From: Ramlibacter monticola
GTDB lineage: Bacteria; Pseudomonadota; Gammaproteobacteria; Burkholderiales; Burkholderiaceae_C
Assembly (NCBI RefSeq): GCF_016722785.1
Contig: NZ_JAEQNE010000007.1
Coordinates: 62,001 to 126,000, forward strand
DNA length: 64,000 nucleotides
Reading direction: 5' to 3'
How positions within the stretch are numbered: position 1 is the first letter of the stretch; every line of letters starts with the position of its first letter. Both the position numbers and the translations under genes were made by a program. The notes below the pieces were generated by a model. The model saw nothing but the letters and a program-made list of their open reading frames with translations, had not been told where the DNA came from and did no database searches. Below are positions 1 to 9,144 of this stretch, piece by piece.

Positions 1-581
<581 letters not shown>

Positions 582-623
582 AACGACATGGCCCTGCATC
601 GCAACACCAAGGATCACACCCCG

Positions 624-1394
624 ATGAACACTTCGACAAGCCTGCTGGAAGTGCGCGACCTGCGCGTGGCCGTGGGCGAGCACACCGTGCTGCAGTCCGT
701 TTCGCTGCAGGTCGCGGCCGGCGCCGTGGTCGTGCTGATGGGCGCGAACGGCAGCGGCAAGAGCTCGCTGGGCCTCGCGCTCGCCGGACACCCGCGTTAC
801 CGCGTGACGGGTGGCAGCGCGCGCCTGGCCGGCGAGGACCTGCTGGCGATGGGCGTGGAACAGCGGGCCCGGGCGGGGCTGTTCCTGTCCTTCCAGGCTC
901 CTCCCGACATTCCCGGCGTGAAGAACAACCTGTTCGTGCGCACGGCGGTGAATGCGGTGCGCGAAGCGCGCGGCGAAGCGCCGCTCGATGCGTTCGACTT
1001 CCTCGGCGCGGCGCGCCAGACGGCGGCGCGCGTGGGCCTGCCCGATGCGATGCTCAACCGGCCGGTCAACGACGGCTTCTCCGGCGGCGAGCGCAAGCGC
1101 AACGAGTTGCTGCAGCTGGCGCTGCTGCGGCCGCGCCTCGCCATCCTGGACGAGATCGACTCCGGCATGGACGTCGACGGCGTGCGTGCGGTCCTCGACC
1201 TGGTCGCGAGCCTGCGCGCGCAAGGCACGGGCTTTCTCGTGATCTCGCATTACCAGCAGATGATCGAGTCGCTGGCGCCGGACGCCGTGCTGCGGCTGGA
1301 GCAGGGCCGCATCGCCGAAAGCGGCGACCTCGCGCTGGCCCGCGCCATCGCCCGCACCGGCTACGCGCGGACTGCCGAAGCGGCGGTGGCGTGA
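624..1394 (+). CDS. sufC: SufC, Fe-S assembly ATPase
   Basis: ABC-type ATPase (256 aa) that drives conformational change in the SufBCD scaffold; cytoplasmic and not a transporter subunit. Seen: Walker A GANGSGKSS at about residues 40-48, ABC signature FSGGERKR at 152-159, Walker B LAILDE at 172-177 followed by the SufC-typical IDSGMDVDG, and the His switch in VISHYQQM. I start at ATG 624 because an AAGGA lies about 11 bases upstream and the family begins at this point; an in-frame ATG at 588 would add 12 unconserved residues and lacks a ribosome site. It ends 2 bp before sufD. Confidence 0.95.
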   Translation: MNTSTSLLEVRDLRVAVGEHTVLQSVSLQVAAGAVVVLMGANGSGKSSLGLALAGHPRYRVTGGSARLAGEDLLAMGVEQRARAGLFLSFQAPPDIPGVKNNLFVRTAVNAVREARGEAPLDAFDFLGAARQTAARVGLPDAMLNRPVNDGFSGGERKRNELLQLALLRPRLAILDEIDSGMDVDGVRAVLDLVASLRAQGTGFLVISHYQQMIESLAPDAVLRLEQGRIAESGDLALARAIARTGYARTAEAAVA

Positions 1395-1396
1395 TC

Positions 1397-2605
1397 ATGG
1401 ACATGGCCTGCGACGAAGCGCTGCTGGCACGGGAGCACCTGCTCACCCACGGCTGGATCGCGCCGGGAGTGGAGTCCTTCCGTCATCTGCCGCCGCCGGG
1501 CGTCTCTGCCTGGCTGGGCGGCGGCGAGCTCGCGGATGCGGGTGACATGCGGGGCGGCTGGACTTTCGACTCGCTGCCCGGAGGGACGTCCGGCAACTTG
1601 CAGGTGCGATTGCTGGACGCCCGGGATGCCCGCCAGCGGCAGCAGTTGCTGGCGGACCTGGCGCCGCCAGCCGACGACGAGGCCGCACCGTTCGCCTGGG
1701 CGCACCGCGCACTGCTGCAGCGCGGCCTGCGGCTGGAGATTGCGGCGGGCGCCGAGACGACCTGGCTGCACCTCGCGCACCAGCCTTCGCTGCCGGTGGA
1801 GGCGCCGCTCCTGGTCCTGGACGTGCACCCGGGCGCCCGCTGCGTGCTGCTCGAAGCGCACGCGCCGGCGGCCGCGCCGGGGCTCGTGCAGAACCTGCAG
1901 GTGCACGTGCGCCTGGGCGCCGGCGCGAGCCTGCAGCACCTGCGCATCGTGCGGCCCGGGGCCGGCGAGCAGAGGGCCCACCAGGTCCACCTCCGGGCCG
2001 AGCGCGACGCGCGCTATGCCCAGTTCCTGCTGGCGGCGGGCTGCGGCTACCACCTGCAGCGCAACGTGTTCGAACTACAGGGACCGGGCGCCGAGGCGCA
2101 GGCCGGCGCGGTGGTGCTGGGGACCGATTCCGTGCTCGACCTGCAAATGCTCGCCCACCACGCGGCCCCCCGCACGCGCAGCGGCTTCGAGGTGCTGGCG
2201 CTGGCGCGCGGCGCGGCGCGCCTGGTGGCCAACGCCCGGACGCACATCGCGCCGGGGTGCGACGATGCGCAGACGCGCCAGCGGCTGGCGGGCATCCCCA
2301 CGGGCGGCCAACCCAAGCTGGTGCTGCGGCCGCACCTGGAGATCCACCACGACCAGGTGCAGGCCGCGCATGGCGCCACCTGGGGCGCCGTGCCGGAAGA
2401 GGCCCTGTTCCTGGCGCGCCAGCGCGGCCTCGACGAGGTCACCGCCAGGGCGCTGATCCTGACCGGCCTCGCGCAGGCGGTGCTGGCGCGGACCATGGCC
2501 GACACGGCACTCCCAGGGCACCTGCGGGTCGAGGCCGATCTCGCCGCGGCGGTCGCCAGCCATCTCGGCGCCGCAGCGCCTGCACAGGAGGACTTCCATG
2601 GGTGA
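1397..2605 (+). CDS. sufD: SufD, Fe-S scaffold subunit
   Basis: Partner of SufB in the SufBC2D complex (402 aa). The N-terminal half is poorly conserved, as usual for SufD. The C-terminal beta-helix shows the family segments LDLQMLAHHAAPRTRS, ANARTHIAPGCDDAQTRQRL, KPHLEIHHDQVQAAHGATWG-like sequence (here KLVLRPHLEIHHDQVQAAHG) and EEALFLARQRGL. The conserved His in HGAT is present. Start ATG 1397 is 2 bp after the sufC stop; a second ATG at 1403 is possible. The 3' end overlaps sufS by 8 bp, so translation is probably coupled. Confidence 0.93.
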   Translation: MDMACDEALLAREHLLTHGWIAPGVESFRHLPPPGVSAWLGGGELADAGDMRGGWTFDSLPGGTSGNLQVRLLDARDARQRQQLLADLAPPADDEAAPFAWAHRALLQRGLRLEIAAGAETTWLHLAHQPSLPVEAPLLVLDVHPGARCVLLEAHAPAAAPGLVQNLQVHVRLGAGASLQHLRIVRPGAGEQRAHQVHLRAERDARYAQFLLAAGCGYHLQRNVFELQGPGAEAQAGAVVLGTDSVLDLQMLAHHAAPRTRSGFEVLALARGAARLVANARTHIAPGCDDAQTRQRLAGIPTGGQPKLVLRPHLEIHHDQVQAAHGATWGAVPEEALFLARQRGLDEVTARALILTGLAQAVLARTMADTALPGHLRVEADLAAAVASHLGAAAPAQEDFHG

Positions 2606-3839
2606 CATGCTCCATCCCGGCACGCTGGCGGGCCGCTTTCCCGGCCTCGCGCAGCGCGTGCACGGCGAGCCGCTCGCGTACCTCGACAATGCCGCCAGCA
2701 CGCACATGCCGCGGGAGGTGCTGGACGCGATGCAGGCCTTCGAGGAGCGCAGCCGCGCGAACATCCATCGCGGCGTGCACACGCTCAGCGAACGCGCCAC
2801 CGCGGCCTACGAGCAGGCGCGGGCGCGGCTCGAGGCCTTCGTCGGTGCGGACGCACGGCACGAAATCGTCTTCACCTCGGGCACGACGGAATCGCTCAAC
2901 CTGGTCGCGCACGGGCTGTCCGATGCCGGCATCGGGGCGCCCCTGCTTCGGCCCGGCGACGAGATCGTGGTCAGCGTCCTCGAGCACCATGCCAACCTGG
3001 TGCCCTGGCAGGCGGCCGCGCGGCGCTGCGGCGCGCGCCTGCTGTTCCTGCGGCCGGATCGCGAGGGCCGGTTGCATGCGGACGACCTGGCACGGCTGCT
3101 CGGGCCGCGCACCCGCGTCTTCGCGGTGACCGCCTGCGCCAACGCCACCGGCGAGAGGCCTCCTTACGAGGCGCTGCTCGCGCTGGCGGAGGAGGCCGGG
3201 GCGCTCACGGTGCTGGACGCAGCGCAGGCCATGGCGCACGAGGTGCCCGCGCTCGCGCACCTGGCCTGCGACTTCATGGCCTTCTCCGGCCACAAGATGT
3301 ACGGTCCCATGGGCATCGGCGTGCTGGCGGGGCGGCGGACGGCGCTGGAACGGCTCGCACCGCTGCGGCTGGGCGGCGACATGGTGGAATCCGTGACCGA
3401 GACGCAGGCGAGCTTCGCCGAGCTGCCCGCGCGGCTGGAAGGCGGCACGCCCAACGTGGCGGGCGCCGTGGGGCTGGCGGCTGCCGCGGACTTCATCGAC
3501 GAGGTCGGCCGCGCCCGGATCGACGCGCACGTGCGCGCCCTGCGGTCGCACGCCGTCGCGGGCCTGTCCGCACTGCCGGGCGTGTCCGTGCTGTCGCCCG
3601 CGTCCGTGGACTCTGCCATCGTTTCCTTCACCGCCGACGGAGTGCACCCGCACGACCTCGGCACCCTGCTCGATGCGCGCGGCATTGCCGTGCGCACCGG
3701 CCACCACTGCGCGCAGCCGCTGCTGGACTGCCTGGGGGTGGGGCCCACCACTCGCGCTTCCTTCGCCATCTACAACTCCCACGAGGAGGTCGAACGGCTG
3801 GTGGACGCGGTGGCGCCGGCACTGGAGATGCTGAGATGA
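2598..3839 (+). CDS. sufS: SufS, cysteine desulfurase
   Basis: PLP enzyme (413 aa) that removes sulfur from cysteine and hands it on as persulfide for cluster assembly. Seen: YLDNAASTHMP near residue 28, NIHRGVHTLSERAT at 55-68, the PLP lysine K233 in FSGHKMYGP, and the catalytic Cys C371 in RTGHHCAQPLL, the group II (SufS) arrangement with a short active-site loop. It starts inside the end of sufD (8-bp overlap, AGGAGG upstream) and its stop overlaps the sufU start as ATGA. No sufE is present in the operon; SufU is the likely sulfur acceptor or partner. Confidence 0.95.
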   Translation: MGDMLHPGTLAGRFPGLAQRVHGEPLAYLDNAASTHMPREVLDAMQAFEERSRANIHRGVHTLSERATAAYEQARARLEAFVGADARHEIVFTSGTTESLNLVAHGLSDAGIGAPLLRPGDEIVVSVLEHHANLVPWQAAARRCGARLLFLRPDREGRLHADDLARLLGPRTRVFAVTACANATGERPPYEALLALAEEAGALTVLDAAQAMAHEVPALAHLACDFMAFSGHKMYGPMGIGVLAGRRTALERLAPLRLGGDMVESVTETQASFAELPARLEGGTPNVAGAVGLAAAADFIDEVGRARIDAHVRALRSHAVAGLSALPGVSVLSPASVDSAIVSFTADGVHPHDLGTLLDARGIAVRTGHHCAQPLLDCLGVGPTTRASFAIYNSHEEVERLVDAVAPALEMLR

Positions 3840-4291
3840 GTACCGTCGACGAGGACCTGTACCAGGAGGTGGTGGTCGAACACAAGCGCGCGCCGCGCCA
3901 CTTCGGGGTGCTGGAAGCCGCGACGCAGGAGGCGCAGGGGCGCAACCCGCAATGCGGCGACCAGGTCCGGGTGCAATTGCGGGTGGAGGACCACCAGGTG
4001 CGCGACATCCGCTTCAGCGGCCAGGGCTGCGCCATCTGCATCGCCTCGGCCTCGATGATGACCGAGGCGGTCCTGGGCCAGGACGAAGCCGCGGTGTGCG
4101 ACCTGCAGCAGCGCTTCCGCGCGGTGCTGACGGGACAGCTGGAGCCGGAGGCGGCTTCGCTGGGCAAGCTGGTGAGCCTGGCCGGCGTGCGGCGCTATCC
4201 GAGCCGGATCAAGTGCGCGCTGCTCGGGTGGCATGCGCTGATGCACGCGCTGCGCCAGGAGGAAGGCGCGGCGGCGGAGACGACGCCATGA
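3836..4291 (+). CDS. sufU: SufU-type Fe-S assembly / sulfur-transfer protein
   Basis: Small IscU-like protein (151 aa). Metal-ligand residues of the family are present: C40 and D42 in NPQCGD, C65 in SGQGCAIC, and C127 in RIKCALL. An insertion of about 18 residues sits before the last Cys (roughly 92-120), which distinguishes SufU from IscU. In Gram-positive systems SufU is a zinc-dependent sulfurtransferase that accepts persulfide from SufS; the same role is inferred here because sufE is missing. Start and stop codons overlap sufS and sufT by 4 bp each. Confidence 0.9.
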   Translation: MSTVDEDLYQEVVVEHKRAPRHFGVLEAATQEAQGRNPQCGDQVRVQLRVEDHQVRDIRFSGQGCAICIASASMMTEAVLGQDEAAVCDLQQRFRAVLTGQLEPEAASLGKLVSLAGVRRYPSRIKCALLGWHALMHALRQEEGAAAETTP

Positions 4292-4830
4292 GGGTGAAAC
4301 GCGAATCGGTGATCCTGCGGCGGGCGGTCACGGTGGAGTGCATCCCGGACGGCACGCCCGTGGAGCTGGACCCGGGCGACATCGCGCAGGTGACGCAGGC
4401 GCTCGGGTCGCACTTCACGCTGCTGCTGCACGGCCAGCTGGTGCGGCTAAAGGGCAGCGATGCCGATGCCATCGGCCAGCCGGTGCCGCAGCAGCCCGAT
4501 TTCGCCGACGAGCCCGGGCTGGACCTGGGCGCGCGCGTCTGGCGCACGCTCGCAACCTGCTACGACCCCGAGATCCCGGTCGACATCGTGGAGCTGGGCC
4601 TGGTCTATCGCTGCGAGCTCGGCGAGCTGGAGGACGGCCGCGCCCGCATCGAGATCGACATGACCCTCACCGCACCCGGTTGCGGAATGGGGGATGTGCT
4701 GGCCGAGGAGGTCGCCGACAAGGTGCTGGCGCTCGAGGGTGCCGGCGAGGTGAAGGTCACCATGGTCTTCGATCCGCCCTGGGATCGCTCCCGCATGTCC
4801 GAAGCCGCGCAGCTCGCCCTGGGCCTGTGA
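4288..4830 (+). CDS. sufT: SufT, MIP18/DUF59-family Fe-S maturation factor
   Basis: 180 aa. The C-terminal half is a MIP18 (DUF59) domain with the hallmark DPEIPVDIVELGLVY and the conserved Cys in TLTAPGCGMGD. SufT proteins act late in Fe-S maturation under high demand. The N-terminal ~75 residues (ending in HGQLVRLKG) are the SufT-specific extension. ATG 4288 overlaps the sufU stop (ATGA). This is the last gene of the suf operon; 137 bp separate it from the regulator downstream. Confidence 0.88.
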   Translation: MRVKRESVILRRAVTVECIPDGTPVELDPGDIAQVTQALGSHFTLLLHGQLVRLKGSDADAIGQPVPQQPDFADEPGLDLGARVWRTLATCYDPEIPVDIVELGLVYRCELGELEDGRARIEIDMTLTAPGCGMGDVLAEEVADKVLALEGAGEVKVTMVFDPPWDRSRMSEAAQLALGL

Positions 4831-4908
4831 CCCGATTTCCAAAGCCTGGTCGGGGTTCAGGCTTCGGGAAGTCACGGCAGAGGCAGGCTGCCAGAATGCC
4901 CCACTGAA

Positions 4909-4931
4909 TAGATGTAGATTGCATGCATGTT
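4909..4931. promoter_or_regulatory. Candidate NsrR-type operator (11-1-11)
   Basis: Two half-sites face each other across one base: TAGATGTAGAT and, on the other strand, AACATGCATGC. Both keep the ATGYA core in the position of the published enterobacterial NsrR half-site AAGATGYATTT (8 of 11 matches each). It lies 37-59 bp upstream of the Rrf2 regulator start, so autoregulation is likely. The match is by eye and imperfect. Confidence 0.4.
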
Positions 4932-4967
4932 ATAGCGCCGCCGCTTCCGGCGCAATACGATGGCGTC

Positions 4968-5465
4968 ATGCGCCTCGCGGACTACACGGATTACACCCTG
5001 CGCGTACTGATGTACTGTGCCGCCAACCCTGAGCGGCTGGTCACGATCGCCGAGATGGCGGACACGTACGGCGTGTCCAAGAACCACCTGATGAAGGTCG
5101 TGAACGATCTTGCCAGGCAGGGCATCCTCGAGACGACGCGCGGGCGGGGCGGTGGCGTCCGGCTGCTGAAGCCGCCCTCCGAAATCGTCATGGGCAACGT
5201 GGTGCGGGCGGCGGAGACCGACTTCCGCCTGGTCGAGTGCTTCGAGCAGGAAACCAACACGTGCACGCTCACGGCGAACTGCCGGATGAAGCGCCTGCTC
5301 GACTCGGCGCTGGCCGCCTATTTCCGCGAACTGGACGGCGCGACGCTGGCGGACATCGTGGGTCCGCCGGCGAGCCGCGGGCGCAAGGGCGCCGGCATCG
5401 TCATCCCGATCAAGGCCGCGGCGCAGCCGCGGGCGCCGGCGAAGACGGCCCGCAAACGCCCTTAG
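4968..5465 (+). CDS. nsrR: Rrf2-family transcriptional regulator, NsrR-like
   Basis: 165 aa. N-terminal winged helix beginning MRLADYTDYTLRVLMY, recognition helix around GVSKNHLMKVVNDLARQG and wing RGRGGGVRL. Three cysteines C91, C99 and C105 (spacing 7 and 5) followed by RMKRLLDSALAAYFRELDG are the cluster ligands and dimer helix of NsrR-type proteins, which bind [4Fe-4S] or [2Fe-2S] and respond to nitric oxide. IscR usually has a 5-5 spacing and a conserved His, so NsrR fits better. ATG 4968 gives the family N-terminus; an upstream in-frame ATG at 4923 would put the candidate operator inside the coding region. Its place after suf leaves a role in Fe-S control possible. Confidence 0.82.
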   Translation: MRLADYTDYTLRVLMYCAANPERLVTIAEMADTYGVSKNHLMKVVNDLARQGILETTRGRGGGVRLLKPPSEIVMGNVVRAAETDFRLVECFEQETNTCTLTANCRMKRLLDSALAAYFRELDGATLADIVGPPASRGRKGAGIVIPIKAAAQPRAPAKTARKRP

Positions 5466-5466
5466 C

Positions 5467-6954
5467 TCAGTGCGCTTCCGCCTGCCGCGCCGCCACGATC
5501 ACGGCGGCCTGGTCCTCGCGCGCCCCGTTGAAGAACAGGTTCAGCGCCACCGCGGCGAGCGAGGACAGCAGGATGCCGGAATCGATCAGGGGATGGATGC
5601 CGTGCGGCATCCATTGCTTGAAGTTGGGCGCGATGAGCGGGATCATGCCGACGCCGATGGCGATGGCGACGATCAGGGCGTTGTGGCGGTTGCCCTTGAA
5701 GTCCACGCCGCCCAGGATGCGGATGCCGGTGGCCGTCACCATTCCGAACATCACGAGGCCGGCGCCGCCCAGCACCACCGTCGGCAGCGATTCGACCAGG
5801 GCCGCCATCTTGGGCAGCAGGCCCAGCACCAGCAGGATCACGCCGCCGGCGACGCACACGAAGCGGCTGCGCACGCCGGTCACCGCCACCAGGCCCACGT
5901 TCTGCGAGAAACTGGTGTACGGGAAGGTGTTGAAGATGCCGCCCAGCAGCGTGCCCAGACCGTCGGTGCGCAGCCCGCGCGCCAGGGCCCGCGCGTCGAC
6001 CTTGCGGCCGGTCATTTCCCCGAGCGCCAGGAACATGCCGGTGGACTCGATCATCACCACGATCATCACGATGGTCATGGTCAGGATCAGCATCGGGTCG
6101 AAGCGCGGTGCACCGAACTGGAACGGCAGCACCAAGTCGAGCCATGCGGCCTTGCCGACCTTCTCGAAGGTCATCAGGCCCATCGCGGCCGCGGCCACGC
6201 CGCCGATCGCGATGCCGAGCAGCACCGAGATGTTCGCCGCGAAGCCGCGCCCGTACTTCGCGATCAGGAGGATGGAAACCAGCACCAGCCCCGCGATGCC
6301 GACGCCCGTCAGGTCCGCGTACTTCGGGTTGGGGACGCTGGGCAGCAGCGCCAGGCCCTTCGGCGCGGCCGGCAGCGGCGAGCCGGGCGCGCCCGCGGCG
6401 GCGGAGGCCTGCGACAGCCATTGCGCGTGCTCGGGGTTCACGACGCTCGGCGCCGTCGGCCCGAAGGGGTTGCCGAAGATCCAGTTGATGCCGATGCGCA
6501 TCAGGCTGATGCCGATCACCGCGATGATGGTCCCGGTCACCACCGGCGGGAAGAATCTCAGCATGCGGCTGACCATCGGCGCGAGCAACACCGAGATCAG
6601 GCCGGCCGCGATGATGGCGCCGAAGATCAACTGCGCGCCGGCCGTGCCGGGGTTCGCGTTGGCGATGGCGACCATCGGCGCCACCGCGGCGAAGGTCACG
6701 CCCATCATCACGGGCAGGCGGATGCCGAACCACTGCGTGGCGCCCAGCGACTGGATCAGCGTCACCAGGCCGCAGCAGAACAGGTCCGCGGAGATCAGCA
6801 TCGCCACCTGTTCGGGCGGCAGCTTCAGCGCGCGGCCGACGATCAGCGGCACCGCCACCGCGCCGGCGTACATCACCAGGACGTGCTGCAGGCCCAGCGC
6901 GGCGAGCTTGCCCGTGGGCAGTCGCTCGTCGACGAAATCGATTTCCTTGTGCAT
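5467..6954 (-). CDS. NCS2-family purine (xanthine/urate) permease
   Basis: Membrane transporter (495 aa, about 12-14 hydrophobic segments). The NAT/NCS2 signature QNVGLVAVTGVRSR lies near residue 360, and the N-terminal GLQHVLVMYAGAVAVPLIVG is typical of the bacterial XanP/PbuX/UacT branch. It imports oxidised purines with protons; xanthine or urate is the likely substrate because the window holds the urate pathway. It converges tail to tail with the NsrR-like gene (1 bp apart). Upstream at 6984-6991 is TGTATGCA, one base off the core of the GntR palindrome seen near the urate genes, a weak hint of shared control. Confidence 0.88.
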   Translation of the reverse strand: MHKEIDFVDERLPTGKLAALGLQHVLVMYAGAVAVPLIVGRALKLPPEQVAMLISADLFCCGLVTLIQSLGATQWFGIRLPVMMGVTFAAVAPMVAIANANPGTAGAQLIFGAIIAAGLISVLLAPMVSRMLRFFPPVVTGTIIAVIGISLMRIGINWIFGNPFGPTAPSVVNPEHAQWLSQASAAAGAPGSPLPAAPKGLALLPSVPNPKYADLTGVGIAGLVLVSILLIAKYGRGFAANISVLLGIAIGGVAAAAMGLMTFEKVGKAAWLDLVLPFQFGAPRFDPMLILTMTIVMIVVMIESTGMFLALGEMTGRKVDARALARGLRTDGLGTLLGGIFNTFPYTSFSQNVGLVAVTGVRSRFVCVAGGVILLVLGLLPKMAALVESLPTVVLGGAGLVMFGMVTATGIRILGGVDFKGNRHNALIVAIAIGVGMIPLIAPNFKQWMPHGIHPLIDSGILLSSLAAVALNLFFNGAREDQAAVIVAARQAEAH

Positions 6955-7060
6955 CGGGGGACTCCTCCGGTTGTCCGCAAGACTGTATGCAAGCGGCGTG
7001 CCGGTCCCGGTATGGAGAACCCTCGGCGCGGGGAGCGCGCAACCACAAGTTTGAGCGGCG

Positions 7061-9031
7061 TCAATGGGCGCTCGCGCGGCCTCCGCTCGCCGCGGCGCGC
7101 CGGCTCGCCAGCACGGCGAGGGCGATCAGCACGATCACCGCGGCCTGCGCCAGGAGACCCTGGGCATTCGGGTGGATGCCAAGGATGGGCACCGAGACGA
7201 AGGCCGCGGGAGTGGACTGCAGCACGCCGGCTTCCTGCAACGCCGCGACGCCGTTGCCGACGAAGACCACGGCCATCAGCACCAGCAGGCCCGAGGTCGC
7301 GGTGAAGAAGGGGCCGATCGGCAGGCGGACGCTGTATTTCAGGATGACCCAGGCCAGCGCCGCGAGCAGCGCCATGGCAGCGGCAATGCCCGCTAGCACC
7401 GGGCCGTGGCCTTCGGGGCCGGCCTGCGCCCACAGCGTCTGGTAGAACAGCACGATCTCGAACAGCTCGCGGTACACCGCGAGGAAGGAGATGCCGGCCA
7501 TCGCCCAGAGCGTCTGCTTGCCGAGCGCCGCCGTCACGTGTTCGCGGATGAAGGCCTGCCAGGCCTGCGCGTAGGAGCGCTTGTGCAGCCAGAAGCCGAC
7601 GTACAGCAGCATCGCGGCGGCGAGCAGCGCCGAGATGCCCTCGGTCAGCTCGCGGTTGGCGCCGCTGATTTCCCACAGGTAGCTCGCGACCACCCAGGTG
7701 ACCGCGCCGAGCAGGACCGCGCCGATCCAGCCCGCGTGGATGTAGGGCAGCGCATCGTGGCGCCCGGTCTTGCGCACGAAGGCGATGATCGCGGCCAGCA
7801 CGAGAATCGCTTCCAGGCCCTCGCGCAGCAGGATCAGCAGCGAACTCGCGAAGGCCGCCCCGGGGGACATGGCGTCGCCCGACAGGCGCTCGGCGGCGCG
7901 CTCCAGCAGGGCTTCGATCTTCGCTATCTGGGCGGCGATCGCCTCTGCCGGCGGCGCGGAATCGATGGCCGAACGCAAGGCCATCATCTCGCGCTCGGTC
8001 TCGGTGCGCAGCGGCGCGTCGAGGTTGTCCAGGCTGGCCTCGATCAGCTCGAAGCCTTCGAGGTAGGCGGAGATGGCGAGCTGGCGGGCGCCCGCGGCAT
8101 CGCCCCGCTCGTAGGCGGCGAGCGATTCGCGCAGCTTCGCGCGGGTGAAGTCCAGCGGCGCGGGGCGGCCGGCGTCGAGCGCGTCTGGATGCGCCGTGAG
8201 CCAGGCGCGCACCGCATCGAGCGCCGCGCCGCCCTGCTGGCGGACCTCGCCGGGCGACTGCGTCACCAGCATGCGCAGGGTTCCGAGCTGCTCCTTGCCC
8301 TTGCCTCCGCGCCACAGGGCTTCGCCCTCGCGCAGGGTGTCCTGCGGCGCGCGCAGGCCGGCGGCGAGGAAGGCGAGGGCCCAGCGGTCCGACTCGGACA
8401 GCTCGGTGAAGGGGCGCATCGGCGTGCCCGCCACGCCCAGCGTGATGGTGTTGTACAGGCCGTAAACGCTGCGCTGCTGCATGCGCGCGTCGTCGTGGAA
8501 GTTGCTCGGCGCCGGATCCATGCCCTTGGCCGCGGGCCCGTCGCCGCGTCCGGTGGCGCCGTGGCAGGCCGTGCACTGCGCCTGGAACAAGGCCTGCGCC
8601 TTGCGCAGGTCGGGCGCCTGCCGGGGCGCGGTCGTGAGCTTGTAGATGCGCACCAGGTCCGCCATGACGGTGCGCGCCTGCGCCGCCACCTGTTCGCCGG
8701 GGGCCTTGGCATCCACCCGGGCCAGCAGTTCGCGCGTCCTGGCCAGCAGCGCCGGCTGCTCCGCGTGCGCGGGCAGCTCGCCGATCAGCGCCAGCGAGCG
8801 GGCCACGAACTCGCGCTGCTCCTGGTACTCGCCCGCGTCGGCGACCTTGCCGTCCTTCACCGCCTCGGGGTAGTCGACGCTGACGTAGTCCAGCATGTGG
8901 ATCACGGTCTGGGCCTTGTCCCCGGCGCCCTGAGCGAAGGCCAGCGGATGCCAGGCGCAGGCGAAGAGCAGGGCGGCGAGCAGCCGGAGCCAGAAGGCGG
9001 GCGAGGAGGAGGTGCGGTGGTTTTCTTGCAT
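7061..9031 (-). CDS. Cytochrome c-FTR1 fusion iron permease
   Basis: 656 aa, chosen to start at the ATG (complement of 9029-9031) that opens a clear signal peptide ending AFA|Q near residue 33. Order: periplasmic cytochrome c domain with C153-T-A-C-H157 and candidate axial M205; a helical linker 290-385; then an FTR1 membrane domain with two REXXE iron motifs, R403-E-G-L-E407 and R521-E-L-F-E525. FTR1 proteins move ferric iron across the inner membrane; the fused cytochrome may supply the oxidation step that yeast gets from Fet3. It is divergent from the siderophore receptor, with Fur-like sites between. Confidence 0.9.
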   Translation of the reverse strand: MQENHRTSSSPAFWLRLLAALLFACAWHPLAFAQGAGDKAQTVIHMLDYVSVDYPEAVKDGKVADAGEYQEQREFVARSLALIGELPAHAEQPALLARTRELLARVDAKAPGEQVAAQARTVMADLVRIYKLTTAPRQAPDLRKAQALFQAQCTACHGATGRGDGPAAKGMDPAPSNFHDDARMQQRSVYGLYNTITLGVAGTPMRPFTELSESDRWALAFLAAGLRAPQDTLREGEALWRGGKGKEQLGTLRMLVTQSPGEVRQQGGAALDAVRAWLTAHPDALDAGRPAPLDFTRAKLRESLAAYERGDAAGARQLAISAYLEGFELIEASLDNLDAPLRTETEREMMALRSAIDSAPPAEAIAAQIAKIEALLERAAERLSGDAMSPGAAFASSLLILLREGLEAILVLAAIIAFVRKTGRHDALPYIHAGWIGAVLLGAVTWVVASYLWEISGANRELTEGISALLAAAMLLYVGFWLHKRSYAQAWQAFIREHVTAALGKQTLWAMAGISFLAVYRELFEIVLFYQTLWAQAGPEGHGPVLAGIAAAMALLAALAWVILKYSVRLPIGPFFTATSGLLVLMAVVFVGNGVAALQEAGVLQSTPAAFVSVPILGIHPNAQGLLAQAAVIVLIALAVLASRRAAASGGRASAH

Positions 9032-9067
9032 GGCGTTCGGCGGGCGGCGCGTTGGGCTGTCACGTGA

Positions 9068-9104
9068 GCGAATCATAATGCGAACTATTCGCATTACAAT
9101 GCGA
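9068..9104. promoter_or_regulatory. Clustered Fur-like operators in divergent iron promoter
   Basis: A perfect inverted repeat with arms TAATGCGAA at 9076-9084 and its complement at 9088-9096 (3-base spacer) overlaps a second perfect repeat TCGCATT/AATGCGA at 9089-9095 and 9098-9104. A further partial half-site GCGAAT precedes them at 9068. Arrays of GCGAAT/ATTCGC hexamers are the Fur-box style of many high-GC beta-proteobacteria. Position between the FTR1 gene and the TonB receptor fits iron repression of both. Confidence 0.72.
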
Positions 9105-9144
9105 TCGGCCCAGCTCAACAACAACCTTACCAAGAACTCGAACG

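Noticed and set aside
5470..7305. Long plus-strand frame opposite the NCS2 permease
   Set aside because: His/Asp/Arg-rich translation typical of antisense reading in high-GC DNA; the permease on the minus strand has its signature motif.
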